64,000 nt of DNA from Bin87 sp964347975 (GCA_964347975.1 CAYGAY010000007.1:43707-107706), one strand, 5' to 3'; numbered from the stretch's first letter, positions 24,485-33,446 are shown. The notes: generated by a model not told the origin, from the sequence alone. A program made the numbers and translations.

Positions 24485-24829
24485 TTACTTCCCGTCGTCG
24501 ATGCTGACGGTGATGATGGCGTTGGCGATCAGCGTGCCGTCGCTGCCGTCCTCGTTGAGCAGTTCCAGGCCGCCCACCACGACGTCCACGTTGGCCCGAC
24601 CGTGAGGCAGCGAGTCGGCCACTTCGTCGGCGTTGACCTGATCGGGCCGGGGCGCGCCGATGGTCACGTTGACCGTCATATCGTCGGCGGTCGCTCCCAC
24701 GAGGCGGGTGAATCCGAGGCTGCTGTGGTGGATGGCGTCAAAGACGGCGCGCTTGGCGGCCAGCGTGTAATCCAGGCCGTGAACGTCCACGCCCATGCCC
24801 ATTTCGGTAACGCAACGTACGAGAGCCAT
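24485..24829 (-). CDS. Lin0512 family protein
   Basis: 114 aa. VRCVTEMGMGVDVHGLDYTL at residues 4-23 and AAKRAVFDAIHHSSLGF match the Lin0512 family of conserved small proteins, whose function is unknown. AGGAGG precedes the ATG. Length is as usual for the family. Divergent from modA across 183 bases. Confidence 0.88.
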   Translation of the reverse strand: MALVRCVTEMGMGVDVHGLDYTLAAKRAVFDAIHHSSLGFTRLVGATADDMTVNVTIGAPRPDQVNADEVADSLPHGRANVDVVVGGLELLNEDGSDGTLIANAIITVSIDDGK

Positions 24830-24994
24830 GTCGTATCCTCCTGACCGCTCGGTTCGGTTGTCTTCTACAGGGTTTCACGTTGGCCGACACAACCGCCGGC
24901 CGCGTTGTTCGAGCCATTTAACGGCAGCGGGCGTAGCGAGTCAAGCAGCGCCGGGCCGACTTATCGCAGAGACGCAGAGGATATTGTACCGCCT

Positions 24995-25003
24995 TGCTAT
25001 AAT
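24995..25003 (+). promoter_or_regulatory. Extended -10 promoter of modABC
   Basis: TGCTATAAT, an extended -10 with perfect TATAAT (24998-25003). A start site about seven bases later would fall at 25010, three bases before the modA ATG, so the message would be leaderless or nearly so. No Shine-Dalgarno precedes the ATG. Confidence 0.65.
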
Positions 25004-25012
25004 GCGCCGGCG

Positions 25013-25891
25013 ATGATTTCCCCGATGTTTTCGCTAGCCGCCGTCTTGCTGGTCGGGATGCTTGCCGCCCTCGGGTGCGCGGCGTCTGCTACCATTGACA
25101 GCCACAGTTCCGGCCCCACCGTGACCGTCTTCGCCGCGTCGTCGTTGGCTGAATCCCTGCCGGCGGTCGCCGACGCTTTCGAGGCTGAGCATCCTGACGT
25201 GAGCGTGGTTTTCAACTTCGCGGGCAGCCAGACCCTGCGCACCCAGCTGGAGCACGGCGCCGCCGCCGACGTGTTCGCATCGGCCAACTGGGAGCACATG
25301 GCGTCGGTCAAGCGGGCGGAACTGCTGGGGAACACTCCGGAATACTTCGCCGCCAACCGCCTGGTGGTAGCGACGCCAGCCGGATCGACCGCCGTGCCAA
25401 CCCTGGAGGACCTGGCCGGCGCCGGCGTCAGTATCGCCGTGGCCGCCCCGGAGTCGCCGGCCGGCGCCTACACGCGCAATGCCCTGGACCTGATGGCTGC
25501 CTCGCCCGATTTTCCGGACGACTTCGCCGCTGCGGTACTGGACAACGTGGTCACCAACGAGACCAACGTGCGAGCCGTGGCTCAGAAGGTGGCGCTGGGA
25601 GAAGTGGACGCCGGCCTGATATACGAGACCGACGCGGCGGCGGGCCAATACGCCGGGGCGTTCCGCCTCATCGAGATACCGCTCCGGTTCAACCCGGCGG
25701 CGCAGTATCCGATTGCGTCGCTGGCGACGGCGGTTCATCCGGAGGTTGTCCAGGCGTTCATCGCCTTTATCCAGAGCGATGCCGGGCAGGCCATCCTGAG
25801 GGATCACGGATTCGCTCCTCCGGCCAACGTCGCCTGTCCCTGCGGCAAGGCGAGATTCGACGTGGCATCCGTCGCTGCACCGAAGCCGTAA
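25013..25891 (+). CDS. modA: Molybdate ABC transporter substrate-binding lipoprotein
   Basis: 292 aa. A lipoprotein signal with LAALGC lipobox (Cys near residue 21) is followed by the ModA fold: TVTVFAASSLAESLPAVADA, VVFNFAGSQTLRTQLEHGAA, ADVFASANWEHM and the late AGLIYETDAAAG. It captures molybdate or tungstate outside the membrane and passes it to ModBC. modB starts two bases after its stop. Molybdenum supply fits the molybdenum hydroxylase encoded at the left of the window. Confidence 0.94.
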   Translation: MISPMFSLAAVLLVGMLAALGCAASATIDSHSSGPTVTVFAASSLAESLPAVADAFEAEHPDVSVVFNFAGSQTLRTQLEHGAAADVFASANWEHMASVKRAELLGNTPEYFAANRLVVATPAGSTAVPTLEDLAGAGVSIAVAAPESPAGAYTRNALDLMAASPDFPDDFAAAVLDNVVTNETNVRAVAQKVALGEVDAGLIYETDAAAGQYAGAFRLIEIPLRFNPAAQYPIASLATAVHPEVVQAFIAFIQSDAGQAILRDHGFAPPANVACPCGKARFDVASVAAPKP

Positions 25892-25893
25892 GA

Positions 25894-26739
25894 ATGCTTG
25901 TGAGATTCCTGCGCCGGGGGCGGAAGGCGGGTCGCCCAACCGAAACCTCGCTGGGGGCGCTGGCTCCGGCCGGTACGGCGGCGACGGTCATCTACGTCTT
26001 GTTCATTGGGTTGCCGGTGGCGGCGCTGCTGGTGCGGGCCGGGCAGCAGGATGGGTTCCTGGCCGGATTGTCCGGTGACCTGGTGTTGCAGGCGCTGCGC
26101 GTTACGGTCGTGACCAGCGTCATCAGCCTGGCCATCGTGGTGGTGGTGGGCACTCCATTTGCGCTGCTGTTGGCCCGGCGCAAGTCGCCGGCGCTGCGGG
26201 TGATCGACACCTTTGTCGAATTGCCCATCGTATTGCCCCCGGTGGTGGCCGGCGTGGCGATGCTGATGGCTTTCGGACGCAACGGCCTGCTGGGGCCGGC
26301 GTTGGCCGGCGTCGGGATAACGCTGCCGTTCACCACGGCGGCAGTGATATTCGCCCAGATTTTCGTGGCCGCGCCTTTCTACATCCGGGCGGCGCGGATC
26401 GGCTTCGCCGCCGTTGACCCGGCATACGAAGAGGTCTCGCAGACGCTGGGGGTTTCGCCCTGGGCCACCTTCTGGCGATTGACGCTCCCCGTGGCCTGGC
26501 CGTCCCTGCTGACCGGCGTTACGCTGGCCTGGGCGCGGGCCGTGTCGGAGTTCGGAGCGACGATCATGTTCGCCGGCAACCTGACCGGACGCACCCAGAC
26601 CATGCCGTTGGCGATAATGACCGCGATGGAGTCCAGCCTGGGCGCTGCGCTGGCGCTGGCGGTGCTGCTGCTGGCGATGTCGGCGCTGGCGCTGGCCGCC
26701 TTAAGCGCGCTGCTGCGCCGACCGGGCGCGCCGGCATGA
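25894..26739 (+). CDS. modB: Molybdate ABC transporter permease
   Basis: 281 aa with about six membrane segments. PIVLPPVVAGVAMLMAFGRN (about 110-129) and the EAA loop near VDPAYEEVSQTLGVSPWATF (about 174-193), which docks the ATPase, are typical of ModB. The C-terminus includes MPLAIMTAMESSLGAALALA. Its stop overlaps the modC start (ATGA at 26736-26739). Confidence 0.95.
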   Translation: MLVRFLRRGRKAGRPTETSLGALAPAGTAATVIYVLFIGLPVAALLVRAGQQDGFLAGLSGDLVLQALRVTVVTSVISLAIVVVVGTPFALLLARRKSPALRVIDTFVELPIVLPPVVAGVAMLMAFGRNGLLGPALAGVGITLPFTTAAVIFAQIFVAAPFYIRAARIGFAAVDPAYEEVSQTLGVSPWATFWRLTLPVAWPSLLTGVTLAWARAVSEFGATIMFAGNLTGRTQTMPLAIMTAMESSLGAALALAVLLLAMSALALAALSALLRRPGAPA

Positions 26740-27869
26740 CGGAACAAACTGGCGCGGCGGCGTTTGGCCGGTTTGCGGTGGGCTTGGGCGCCTTCCGCCT
26801 GGAGTTGTCCTTCAGTGTGGCGGCGGGCGATGTCCTGGTGCTGTTCGGGCCCTCCGGAGCGGGCAAGACCACGGCGTTGCGGGCCATCGCCGGCCTGGCC
26901 CGGCCCGACGACGGTCATATCGCCATCGCGGGGCGGACCGTTTTTGCGGCGCCGGATTTTCGGGATAATCCCGGCGCCGAACCGGATGAAATTTGGGTGC
27001 CGCCGCACCGGCGCGGGGTGGGCTACGTGACCCAGCAGAACCATTTGTTTCCTCATCTAACGGTGCTGTGGAACATTGCCTACGGGCTGCGGGACCGGCG
27101 CGGAGCGTCGGCGCAAAGACGGGTGGCCGAGTTGATTGACCGCCTACGACTGAAGGGCCTGGAAGAACGTCAGGTCTGGCAGCTATCGGGCGGGCAACAG
27201 CAGCGGACGGCATTGGCCCGGGCGTTGGCGCCATCGCCCGACCTGCTGCTGCTGGACGAACCCTTCGCCGCGCTGGACATGGAACTGCGCCGGGAGTTGG
27301 GCGCGGAACTGCGGACGACAGTGCGGCAGCTGGACGTGCCGGTGATCATGGTGACCCACAGCCGCGAGGAAGCGTTGGCGCTGGGAGACGTGGTGCAGAT
27401 AATTGACGCCGGGCGGACGGTGGCCGTGGGGCCCCCTTTGACGGCGCTGGAGCAGCCGGGCCGAGGCCGGGTGGCGCGGCTGGTGGGTGTGGAGAACCTG
27501 CTGGAAATGCGGGTCGCCGCCCGGCTGCCCCAGGACGGGACGATGGTATGCGACGCGGGAGGGCATTCATTGGAGACGCCCCTGGCCGACGGGTGCGCGG
27601 TGGGGGACACCGTAACCGTGGGGGTACGGGCGTCCGACATCATCCTGGCGTCGGGGCCGCTGCCGCAGTCATCGGCGCGCAACACCTGGGCCGGCGCCGT
27701 TTCCGCCGTAACGCTGCGTCCGCCGGGCTATGAGGTGGCGCTGGATTGTGGCGGCATCGTGTTGCGGTGCCACATAACGGGGGCGTCCCTGGAGTCGATG
27801 AGCATTGCGCCGGGTATGCCCCTGTGGGCGATCTTCAAGGCGTCCTCGTGTTTCCTGCTGAGCGGGTAA
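26736..27869 (+). CDS. modC: Molybdate ABC transporter ATP-binding protein
   Basis: 377 aa. Walker A GPSGAGKTT near residues 45-53, signature LSGGQQQR near 149, Walker B LLLLDEP near 169 and switch His in VTHSREEAL. A C-terminal regulatory domain of about 130 residues (MOP/TOBE-like, TPLADGCAVGDTVTVGVRAS) should bind oxyanion and tune transport. A short acidic insertion, about 15 residues, follows the first strand pair after Walker A. Start codon overlaps modB. Confidence 0.94.
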   Translation: MTEQTGAAAFGRFAVGLGAFRLELSFSVAAGDVLVLFGPSGAGKTTALRAIAGLARPDDGHIAIAGRTVFAAPDFRDNPGAEPDEIWVPPHRRGVGYVTQQNHLFPHLTVLWNIAYGLRDRRGASAQRRVAELIDRLRLKGLEERQVWQLSGGQQQRTALARALAPSPDLLLLDEPFAALDMELRRELGAELRTTVRQLDVPVIMVTHSREEALALGDVVQIIDAGRTVAVGPPLTALEQPGRGRVARLVGVENLLEMRVAARLPQDGTMVCDAGGHSLETPLADGCAVGDTVTVGVRASDIILASGPLPQSSARNTWAGAVSAVTLRPPGYEVALDCGGIVLRCHITGASLESMSIAPGMPLWAIFKASSCFLLSG

Positions 27870-27954
27870 GTCCGGTAAGGTTTGGATGGGCCGCAAGGAA
27901 TTGGGTGATACAATTTGCGCGGTTCAGCAGAGTCTGAAGCGTCGGTTCCGGTCC

Positions 27955-27993
27955 GCGGTCAATACCCGCGCTCAATACCCGCGATCAATACCA
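27955..27993 (+). repeat. Three 13-bp tandem repeats before the SDR gene
   Basis: GCGGTCAATACCC, GCGCTCAATACCC and GCGATCAATACCA in direct succession, ending at the ribosome binding site of the gene at 28006. Could be an operator or a simple slippage product. Confidence 0.75.
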
Positions 27994-28005
27994 AGGAGAA
28001 TGAAA

Positions 28006-28797
28006 ATGCCCCGTCTGGAAGGAAAAGTTGCGTTGATCACCGGGGCCACCGGTGGCATCGGCCGGGCCGCCGCGGCGTTGTTCGCCGACGAGGGCGCGCG
28101 GGTGGCGCTGGTTGACCTGGACGAAGGGGCCTTGCAGGAAGTGGCGCGCTCCATCGGCGAGGACCGGGCCAGTTACACCGCCGCCGACGTGACGCAACCC
28201 GACCAGACGCAAGCCTTCGTCAACGCGGCGGTGGAACGCTGGGGCCGCATCGACGTGTTCCTGGCCAACGCGGGTATTGAAGGCGCTCTGTCATCCATAC
28301 CCGACTATCCCATCGACGTCTTTGACCGGGTGATGGCCGTCAACGTGCGGGGCGTGTGGTTGGGCATCAAGTACGTGGTGCCGGTGATGCGGGAACAGGG
28401 CGGGGGCAGCATCGTCATTACGTCGTCCACCGCCGGAATCAGCGCAGGGCCGGATATGTCGGCATACACCACCAGCAAGCACGCGGTCATCGGCCTGATG
28501 CGGACCGCCGCCATGGAGGGCGCGCCTTTGGGCATCCGGGTCAATACCGTGAACCCGGCGCCCATCGAGACGCGCATGATGCGCTCCATCGAGGAGCAGC
28601 GGGTCGCGGCGCTGGACGATCCCAATATCACCGTGGCGCAGACTTATCGGGCCACATCGTCGAGGATTCCGCTGGGACGTTACGGTTACCCCGAGGAAGT
28701 GGCCCGGCTCATGCTGTTCCTGGCCAGCGACGACAGCAGCTTCTGCACGGGTGGAGTGTACATGGTGGACGGGGGCAGGTCCGCCGGAGGTCGGTAG
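28006..28797 (+). CDS. Short-chain dehydrogenase/reductase (SDR)
   Basis: 263-aa classical SDR, NAD(P)-dependent. Cofactor motif TGATGGIG (residues about 12-19), ADVTQPDQ, NAG near 88, catalytic Ser in ITSSTAG near 143, and Y-x-x-x-K in SAYTTSKHAVIGL near 156-160. Asp in LVDLDEG after the second strand favours NAD over NADP. ATG 28006 has AAGGAG seven bases upstream; ATG 28000 is too close to it. Substrate unknown. It may be read from modC or from a weak extended -10 (TGATACAAT) at 27906-27914. Confidence 0.94.
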   Translation: MPRLEGKVALITGATGGIGRAAAALFADEGARVALVDLDEGALQEVARSIGEDRASYTAADVTQPDQTQAFVNAAVERWGRIDVFLANAGIEGALSSIPDYPIDVFDRVMAVNVRGVWLGIKYVVPVMREQGGGSIVITSSTAGISAGPDMSAYTTSKHAVIGLMRTAAMEGAPLGIRVNTVNPAPIETRMMRSIEEQRVAALDDPNITVAQTYRATSSRIPLGRYGYPEEVARLMLFLASDDSSFCTGGVYMVDGGRSAGGR

Positions 28798-28882
28798 GCT
28801 CCAGATGATGGTTCGGCAGGCTCGCCATGAGTGGATGAGAGATGACGGACGTAAAGGGGCTCCCACTGCGTAAGTCCCATGT

Positions 28883-29045
28883 CATTGCGACCCCGTACCC
28901 CGTGTCAGGCATGGGGCCGGCTTTGATACGGGGGCGGCAATCTCGCCGGCGTAGCAATGGCCGTTCCGTCAAGGCTCTCGCAACGGAAAGTGGCGACCGC
29001 CGGAACGAGATCCCATCGCCCGCCCTATGGCGGTCGTGGAATGAC
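28883..29045. repeat. Long composite repeat, copy 1 (about 163 bp)
   Basis: Begins CATTGCGACC and ends CGGTCGTGGAATGAC. About 110 bases of it match, in reverse orientation, the element at 58910-59034. This copy also holds an inserted hairpin module beginning CCCCGTACCCCGTG. With the promoter at 29082 it accounts for the 364-base gap before rpsL. Confidence 0.8.
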
Positions 29046-29081
29046 CGGTCAAAGTGGGTACGTATGAGCCGAATGCTGCGG

Positions 29082-29111
29082 TTGACAGTTTTGCGGTGAT
29101 GGCAGTAACAT
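29082..29111 (+). promoter_or_regulatory. Strong sigma-70-type promoter of rpsL
   Basis: Consensus TTGACA, an 18-base spacer and TAACAT, with predicted start near 29118 and a leader of about 44 bases carrying GAAAGGA before the rpsL ATG. Likely start of the str operon and perhaps of the long ribosomal transcript. Confidence 0.75.
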
Positions 29112-29161
29112 AGTGCCTTGTTGTGTCGGATTCCAGCCGGCACCTTACGAAAGGACGCAAT

Positions 29162-29572
29162 ATGCCTACGGTTAATCAATTGGTACGCAAGGGGCGCAAG
29201 CCAGTGCGCAAGGGGACCAAGGCCCCGGCGTTGCACTGGGTGCAGAACTCGTTGAAGAACCGCACCAAGTGGGGTCCGGGCTGTCCGCAGCGTCGCGGTG
29301 TCTGTATCCAGGTGCGCACCATGACTCCCAAGAAACCCAACTCCGCCCTGCGGAAGATCTGTCGAGTGCGGTTGACCAACGGGGTGGAGGTGACGGCATA
29401 CATCGGTGGCGAAGGCCACAACCTGCAAGAACACTCGGTGGTGCTGATCCGCGGGGGGCGCGTCAAGGACCTTCCCGGCGTGCGCTACCACGTGGTGCGC
29501 AGCAACCTGGACACGGAAGGCGTCAACGGACGCCGCCAGGGTCGCAGCAAATACGGTACTCGCCGGAACTAA
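29162..29572 (+). CDS. rpsL: Small ribosomal subunit protein S12
   Basis: 136 aa, decoding-centre protein of the 30S subunit. MPTVNQLVRKGRKPVRKGTK, TPKKPNSALRK and GRVKDLPGVRYHVVR are invariant segments. Compared with E. coli S12 there is an insertion of about 15 residues between PAL and CPQRRGVC (roughly residues 25-40), a feature I recall from Dehalococcoidia. AAAGGA before the ATG. Confidence 0.98.
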   Translation: MPTVNQLVRKGRKPVRKGTKAPALHWVQNSLKNRTKWGPGCPQRRGVCIQVRTMTPKKPNSALRKICRVRLTNGVEVTAYIGGEGHNLQEHSVVLIRGGRVKDLPGVRYHVVRSNLDTEGVNGRRQGRSKYGTRRN

Positions 29573-29672
29573 CCCCGGCCCACCCGGAGAAATACGCTCA
29601 CGTCACCCCCCCATCGCCGGGGGGTGGCTGACTCTCACAAGCCCGGATCGCCAGATCAAAGGTAACAACGCC

Positions 29673-30143
29673 ATGTCACGCCGACGCCGCGCCGAACCTC
29701 GGGTAATCAAGCCCGACCCGCGCTACAACAACCTGGAACTGGCCAAGTTCATCAACCGGGTCATGATCAAGGGCAAAAAGTCCACCGCGCAACGGGTCGT
29801 GTACGACGCGCTGGAGCTGGTGCGCCAGGACTCCAACCAGGAGCCCCTCGGCGTTTTCTCCACAGCGCTGCGCAACGCCACGCCCCTGGTGGAAGTGCGG
29901 CCCCGTCGCGTGGGCGGCGCAACCTACCAGGTGCCCGTGGAACTCCGCACAACCCGCAGCGAGGCGCTGGCCATGCGCTGGATAATCCGCGGCGCCCGCG
30001 CCCGCAACGGTATGCGAATGGCTCGCGGGCTGGCCAACGAATTCATGGACGCCGCCCGTGGCGAAGGCTCCGCCGTGCGCCGCAAGGATGAACTGCACCG
30101 TATGGCGGAGGCCAACCGCGCTTTCGTACATTACCGCCGCTAG
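29673..30143 (+). CDS. rpsG: Small ribosomal subunit protein S7
   Basis: 156 aa, assembly initiator of the 30S head. MSRRRRAEPRVIKPDPRYNN at the start and NATPLVEVRPRRVGGATYQV are characteristic; length is standard. A C/G-rich 8-bp hairpin lies in the spacer after rpsL (29604-29626). Confidence 0.98.
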   Translation: MSRRRRAEPRVIKPDPRYNNLELAKFINRVMIKGKKSTAQRVVYDALELVRQDSNQEPLGVFSTALRNATPLVEVRPRRVGGATYQVPVELRTTRSEALAMRWIIRGARARNGMRMARGLANEFMDAARGEGSAVRRKDELHRMAEANRAFVHYRR

Positions 30144-30224
30144 CTCCGCCCCCTACAGGCGCCGGTCCAGGGCCGGCGCTTTAGTTTGTACTCGCCACTT
30201 TCCCAACATTCCCCAGGTACAGGT

Positions 30225-32306
30225 ATGACCGCCCTGCAAACTCCCGCCCGGCAGATCCGCAACATCGGTTTCATCGCGCACATTGACGCCGGCAAGACCA
30301 CGGTTACCGAACGTGTCCTCTATCTGACTGGGCGCATCCGCAAGGTCGGCGGCGTGGACGAAGGCACCACAGCCATGGACTGGATGCCCCAGGAGAAGGA
30401 ACGGGGGATCACCATCACCGCCGCCGCCACCACCGCCTACTGGCGGGACTATCAGGTCAACATCATCGACACGCCGGGCCACGTGGACTTCACCGCCGAA
30501 GTGGAACGCAGCCTGCGGGTGCTGGACGGCGGCATTGTCGTCCTGGACGCCGTGGCCGGCGTGCAGCCGCAGTCGGAAACGGTGTGGCGACAGGCTGACA
30601 CCTACAACGTGCCTCGCATCTGCTTCGTCAACAAGATGGACCGGGTGGGGGCCTCCTACGAGCGGACGATAGAATCCATACGACGTCGTCTGAAAGGAAA
30701 CCCCGTGCCGGTACAGGTGCCGATTGGGGCGGAAGACGAATTTCGCGGCGTGGTCGATCTGATTGAAGGCCAGGCCGTTATGTATTCCGACGGGAGGGAC
30801 GACGTGGCCGATCCTCCGGAACTCATTCCGGTGCCGGCGGAATACGAAAAGGCTTATCAGGACTACCGGCAGGAGATGGTCGAAAAGATCGTCGAAACCG
30901 ACGAGGATCTGCTCATCAAGTACCTGGAGGGCGAGGATATTTGCGCGGACGACCTCCGCTTGGCGCTGCGCAACGCTACCATCAACCGGCAGTTGGTGCC
31001 GGTTCTGTGCGGCAGCGCCATGCGGGGCAAGGGCATCGACCCCCTGCTGGACGCCATCATCTGCTACCTGCCGTCGCCGCTGGACGTCCCCGCCGTGGCC
31101 GGCGCTGTGCCGGGCACCGACGACGTTGAAATTCGCGAGCCCCTGGAAAGCGAGCCGCTATCGGCCCTGGCCTTCAAGGTGGTGGTCGATCCCTACGTGG
31201 GCCGGCTGGTGTTCCTGCGCATTTACTCGGGCAAAGTGGATTCGGGCGCGGCGGTGCGCAACGTGACCCGGGGCAACCGGGAACGCATGGGCCGACTGCT
31301 GCGGATGCACGCCAATCGCCGGGAAGAACTGCCCGACATCACTGCCGGCAACATCTGCGCCGCCGTGGGGCTGAAGGACACCTTCACCGGCGACACCATC
31401 TGCACCGACCACAAGCCGCTGATTCTGGAGCCGCCGCACTTCCCGGAGCCGGTAGTGTCCGTCGCCATCGAGCCGGCCACCCGCGCCGACCAGGACAAGC
31501 TGGGCGAGGCCATGCGCAAGCTGTCCGAAGAGGACCCCACCTTCGTCGTGCGATACAACGACGAAACGGGGCAGACGGTCATCTCCGGCATGGGCGAACT
31601 GCACCTGGAAGTCCTGGTGGACCGGATGCGGCGGGAGTTCGACGTGGAAGCCCGGGTGGGACAACCCCGCGTCGCCTACCGCGAAGCCATCACCAAGCCG
31701 GTGCGCATCGAAGGCCGGTTCGTCCGCCAGACCGGCGGCCACGGCCAGTATGGGCACGTATGGCTGGAGCTGGAACCCCAGGAACGGGGCGCCGGCGTCG
31801 AGTTCGTTGACGGTATCGCCGGCGGCGTCATACCGCGCCAGTACATACCGGCAGTGGAGGCCGGCGTGCGGCAAGCTCTGGACAATGGCCCGCTGGCCGG
31901 CTATCCTCTGGTGGACTTGAAAGTCACCCTGGTGGACGGGAGCTACCACACCGTAGACTCCTCCGAAATGGCGTTCCGGTCCGCCGCCATGATGGCCATG
32001 CGGGACGGAACCCGGCGAGCCGTTCCGGTATTGCAGGAACCCATCTTCGCGATGGAGATAGTGACGCCGGGCGAATTTCTCAGCGAGGTGCTCAGCGATC
32101 TGGGCGGACGTCGCGCCCAGGTGCGAAGCATTGAGGGTCTGGAAGACCTCCAGACCGTCAGCGTGATGATCCCCCTGGGGGAGACTTTCGCCTACACAAC
32201 GGCGTTGCGGTCTTTGACCCGGGGGCGGGCCTCCTACACCATGGAGTTCCGGCACTACGAGCCGGCGCCCGACAGCATCGTCCGGAGCATCGCAAACATC
32301 AGGTAG
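30225..32306 (+). CDS. fusA: Translation elongation factor G
   Basis: 693-aa GTPase driving translocation. G1 AHIDAGKTT (about 17-25), DTPGHVDFTAEVERSLRVLD, NKMDRVGASYERT, then domains II-V with GMGELHLEVLVDRMRREFDV and RQTGGHGQYGHVWLELEP. Full length. ATG 30225 chosen by homology; upstream extension lacks similarity. tuf, which often follows fusA, is absent: rpsJ comes next. Confidence 0.97.
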   Translation: MTALQTPARQIRNIGFIAHIDAGKTTVTERVLYLTGRIRKVGGVDEGTTAMDWMPQEKERGITITAAATTAYWRDYQVNIIDTPGHVDFTAEVERSLRVLDGGIVVLDAVAGVQPQSETVWRQADTYNVPRICFVNKMDRVGASYERTIESIRRRLKGNPVPVQVPIGAEDEFRGVVDLIEGQAVMYSDGRDDVADPPELIPVPAEYEKAYQDYRQEMVEKIVETDEDLLIKYLEGEDICADDLRLALRNATINRQLVPVLCGSAMRGKGIDPLLDAIICYLPSPLDVPAVAGAVPGTDDVEIREPLESEPLSALAFKVVVDPYVGRLVFLRIYSGKVDSGAAVRNVTRGNRERMGRLLRMHANRREELPDITAGNICAAVGLKDTFTGDTICTDHKPLILEPPHFPEPVVSVAIEPATRADQDKLGEAMRKLSEEDPTFVVRYNDETGQTVISGMGELHLEVLVDRMRREFDVEARVGQPRVAYREAITKPVRIEGRFVRQTGGHGQYGHVWLELEPQERGAGVEFVDGIAGGVIPRQYIPAVEAGVRQALDNGPLAGYPLVDLKVTLVDGSYHTVDSSEMAFRSAAMMAMRDGTRRAVPVLQEPIFAMEIVTPGEFLSEVLSDLGGRRAQVRSIEGLEDLQTVSVMIPLGETFAYTTALRSLTRGRASYTMEFRHYEPAPDSIVRSIANIR

Positions 32307-32358
32307 TGGCGGCGCGCAACCGACCGCCGCAAGAACGGGAGCATTATCGGATTGGATT

Positions 32359-32670
32359 ATGGTCGCAAGGCAACAAATGCGGATTATCCTGAAGGCGTTT
32401 GACCACAAGATGCTGGACCAATCCAGCACGCAAATTGTGGAAACCGCCGAACTTACCGGGGCGCGCGTCGCCGGCCCGGTGCCTCTGCCCACGCAGATCC
32501 GGCGCTTTTGCGTCATTCGCGGCCCCCACGTGGACAAGGACTCCCGCGAACACTTTGAAATCCGCACCCACAAGCGGCTGCTGGACATCATGGAACCCAC
32601 CAGCAAGACCATCGATGCGCTGACCCGTCTCAATATGCCGGCAGGAGTTGATATTTCCATCAAGCTCTGA
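32359..32670 (+). CDS. rpsJ: Small ribosomal subunit protein S10
   Basis: 103 aa from ATG 32359, or 97 aa from ATG 32377, which has the better ribosome binding site (GCAAGG). RIILKAFDHKMLDQSSTQIV and THKRLLDIMEPTSKTIDAL identify S10 of the 30S head. Only 52 bases separate it from fusA. Confidence 0.96.
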   Translation: MVARQQMRIILKAFDHKMLDQSSTQIVETAELTGARVAGPVPLPTQIRRFCVIRGPHVDKDSREHFEIRTHKRLLDIMEPTSKTIDALTRLNMPAGVDISIKL

Positions 32671-32718
32671 TTGGGCTTGAAACAATAGTAGCTCCGTCGT
32701 AAAATTGCGGTTCCGGTT

Positions 32719-32750
32719 GGCGGCAGGCCATAAGCCACCGCCGCCGTTTT
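32719..32750 (+). terminator. Terminator-like hairpin between rpsJ and rplC
   Basis: GGCGGC...GCCGCC outer stem with an inner GGC/GCC pair, followed by GTTTTAT. Position inside the operon suggests partial termination or attenuation after rpsJ rather than a full stop. Confidence 0.5.
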
Positions 32751-32762
32751 ATCTGGTGAACT

Positions 32763-32789
32763 GGATTCCGGCGAAAGCCGGAATAGCGG
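32763..32789. repeat. Palindromic repeat (family A)
   Basis: GGATTCCGGCGAAAGCCGGAATAGCGG: a 9-bp arm hairpin with GAAA loop, in the rpsJ-rplC spacer. Same core as 53645 and 58842. Confidence 0.8.
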
Positions 32790-32810
32790 ATGCAAAGACA
32801 GGCAAACAAA

Positions 32811-33446
32811 ATGCTCAAGGCGTTCCTCGGCAAAAAGATCGGCATGACCCAGGTGTTCAACGACGCCGGACAGGTTGTGCCCGTAACCGTAATTGAGGCC
32901 GGCCCCTGCGCCGTTACCCAGATCCGCACCGTGACGAGAGACGGTTACGAATCGGTGCAGCTGGGATTTGGCCGAGTGCGCAAGCCCAACAAACCCGAGG
33001 CCGGCCACCTGCGGGGCAGCCGGATTGGACGGCGGCTGCAGGAAGTCCGCGCCGACAACGCCAGCGAGTACGAAGTTGGTCAAACGGTGTCGGTGGACAT
33101 CTTTGAACCGGGCGAAATTGTGGACGTGATCGGCAAGTCCAAGGGACGGGGTTTCGCCGGCACCATGAAACGACACGGTTTCGGCGGCGGCCCCCGGACC
33201 CACGGTCAGTCGGACCGGCAGCGGGCTCCCGGCTCCATCGGCGGCGGCACCACGCCGGGCAAGGTGTTCAAGGGTCTGAAAATGGCCGGACACATGGGCA
33301 ACCGCCGGGTGACGACCAAGGGTTTGGAAGTAGTGCGCGTGGACGCCGAAAGAAACCTGCTGATGGTCAAGGGCGGCGTGCCCGGCGCGCCCAACAGCCC
33401 CGTTACCATCCGCAAGACGGGCAAGAGCCGGGCACAACAGGCATAG
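32811..33446 (+). CDS. rplC: Large ribosomal subunit protein L3
   Basis: 211 aa. MLKAFLGKKIGMTQVFNDAG, KGRGFAGTMKRHGFGGGPRT and RQRAPGSIGGGTTPGKVFKG are L3 signatures; it nucleates 50S assembly near the peptidyl-transferase centre. ATG 32811 chosen over 32790, which would add seven unrelated residues encoded by the repeat flank. Confidence 0.97.
   Translation: MLKAFLGKKIGMTQVFNDAGQVVPVTVIEAGPCAVTQIRTVTRDGYESVQLGFGRVRKPNKPEAGHLRGSRIGRRLQEVRADNASEYEVGQTVSVDIFEPGEIVDVIGKSKGRGFAGTMKRHGFGGGPRTHGQSDRQRAPGSIGGGTTPGKVFKGLKMAGHMGNRRVTTKGLEVVRVDAERNLLMVKGGVPGAPNSPVTIRKTGKSRAQQA

Noticed and set aside
24830..24994. A molybdenum-cofactor riboswitch upstream of modA
   Set aside because: No conserved core could be recognised, and the likely transcription start is only a few bases before modA.
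29604..29626. Terminator after rpsL
   Set aside because: The C/G hairpin has no T tract, and rpsG follows in the same operon.
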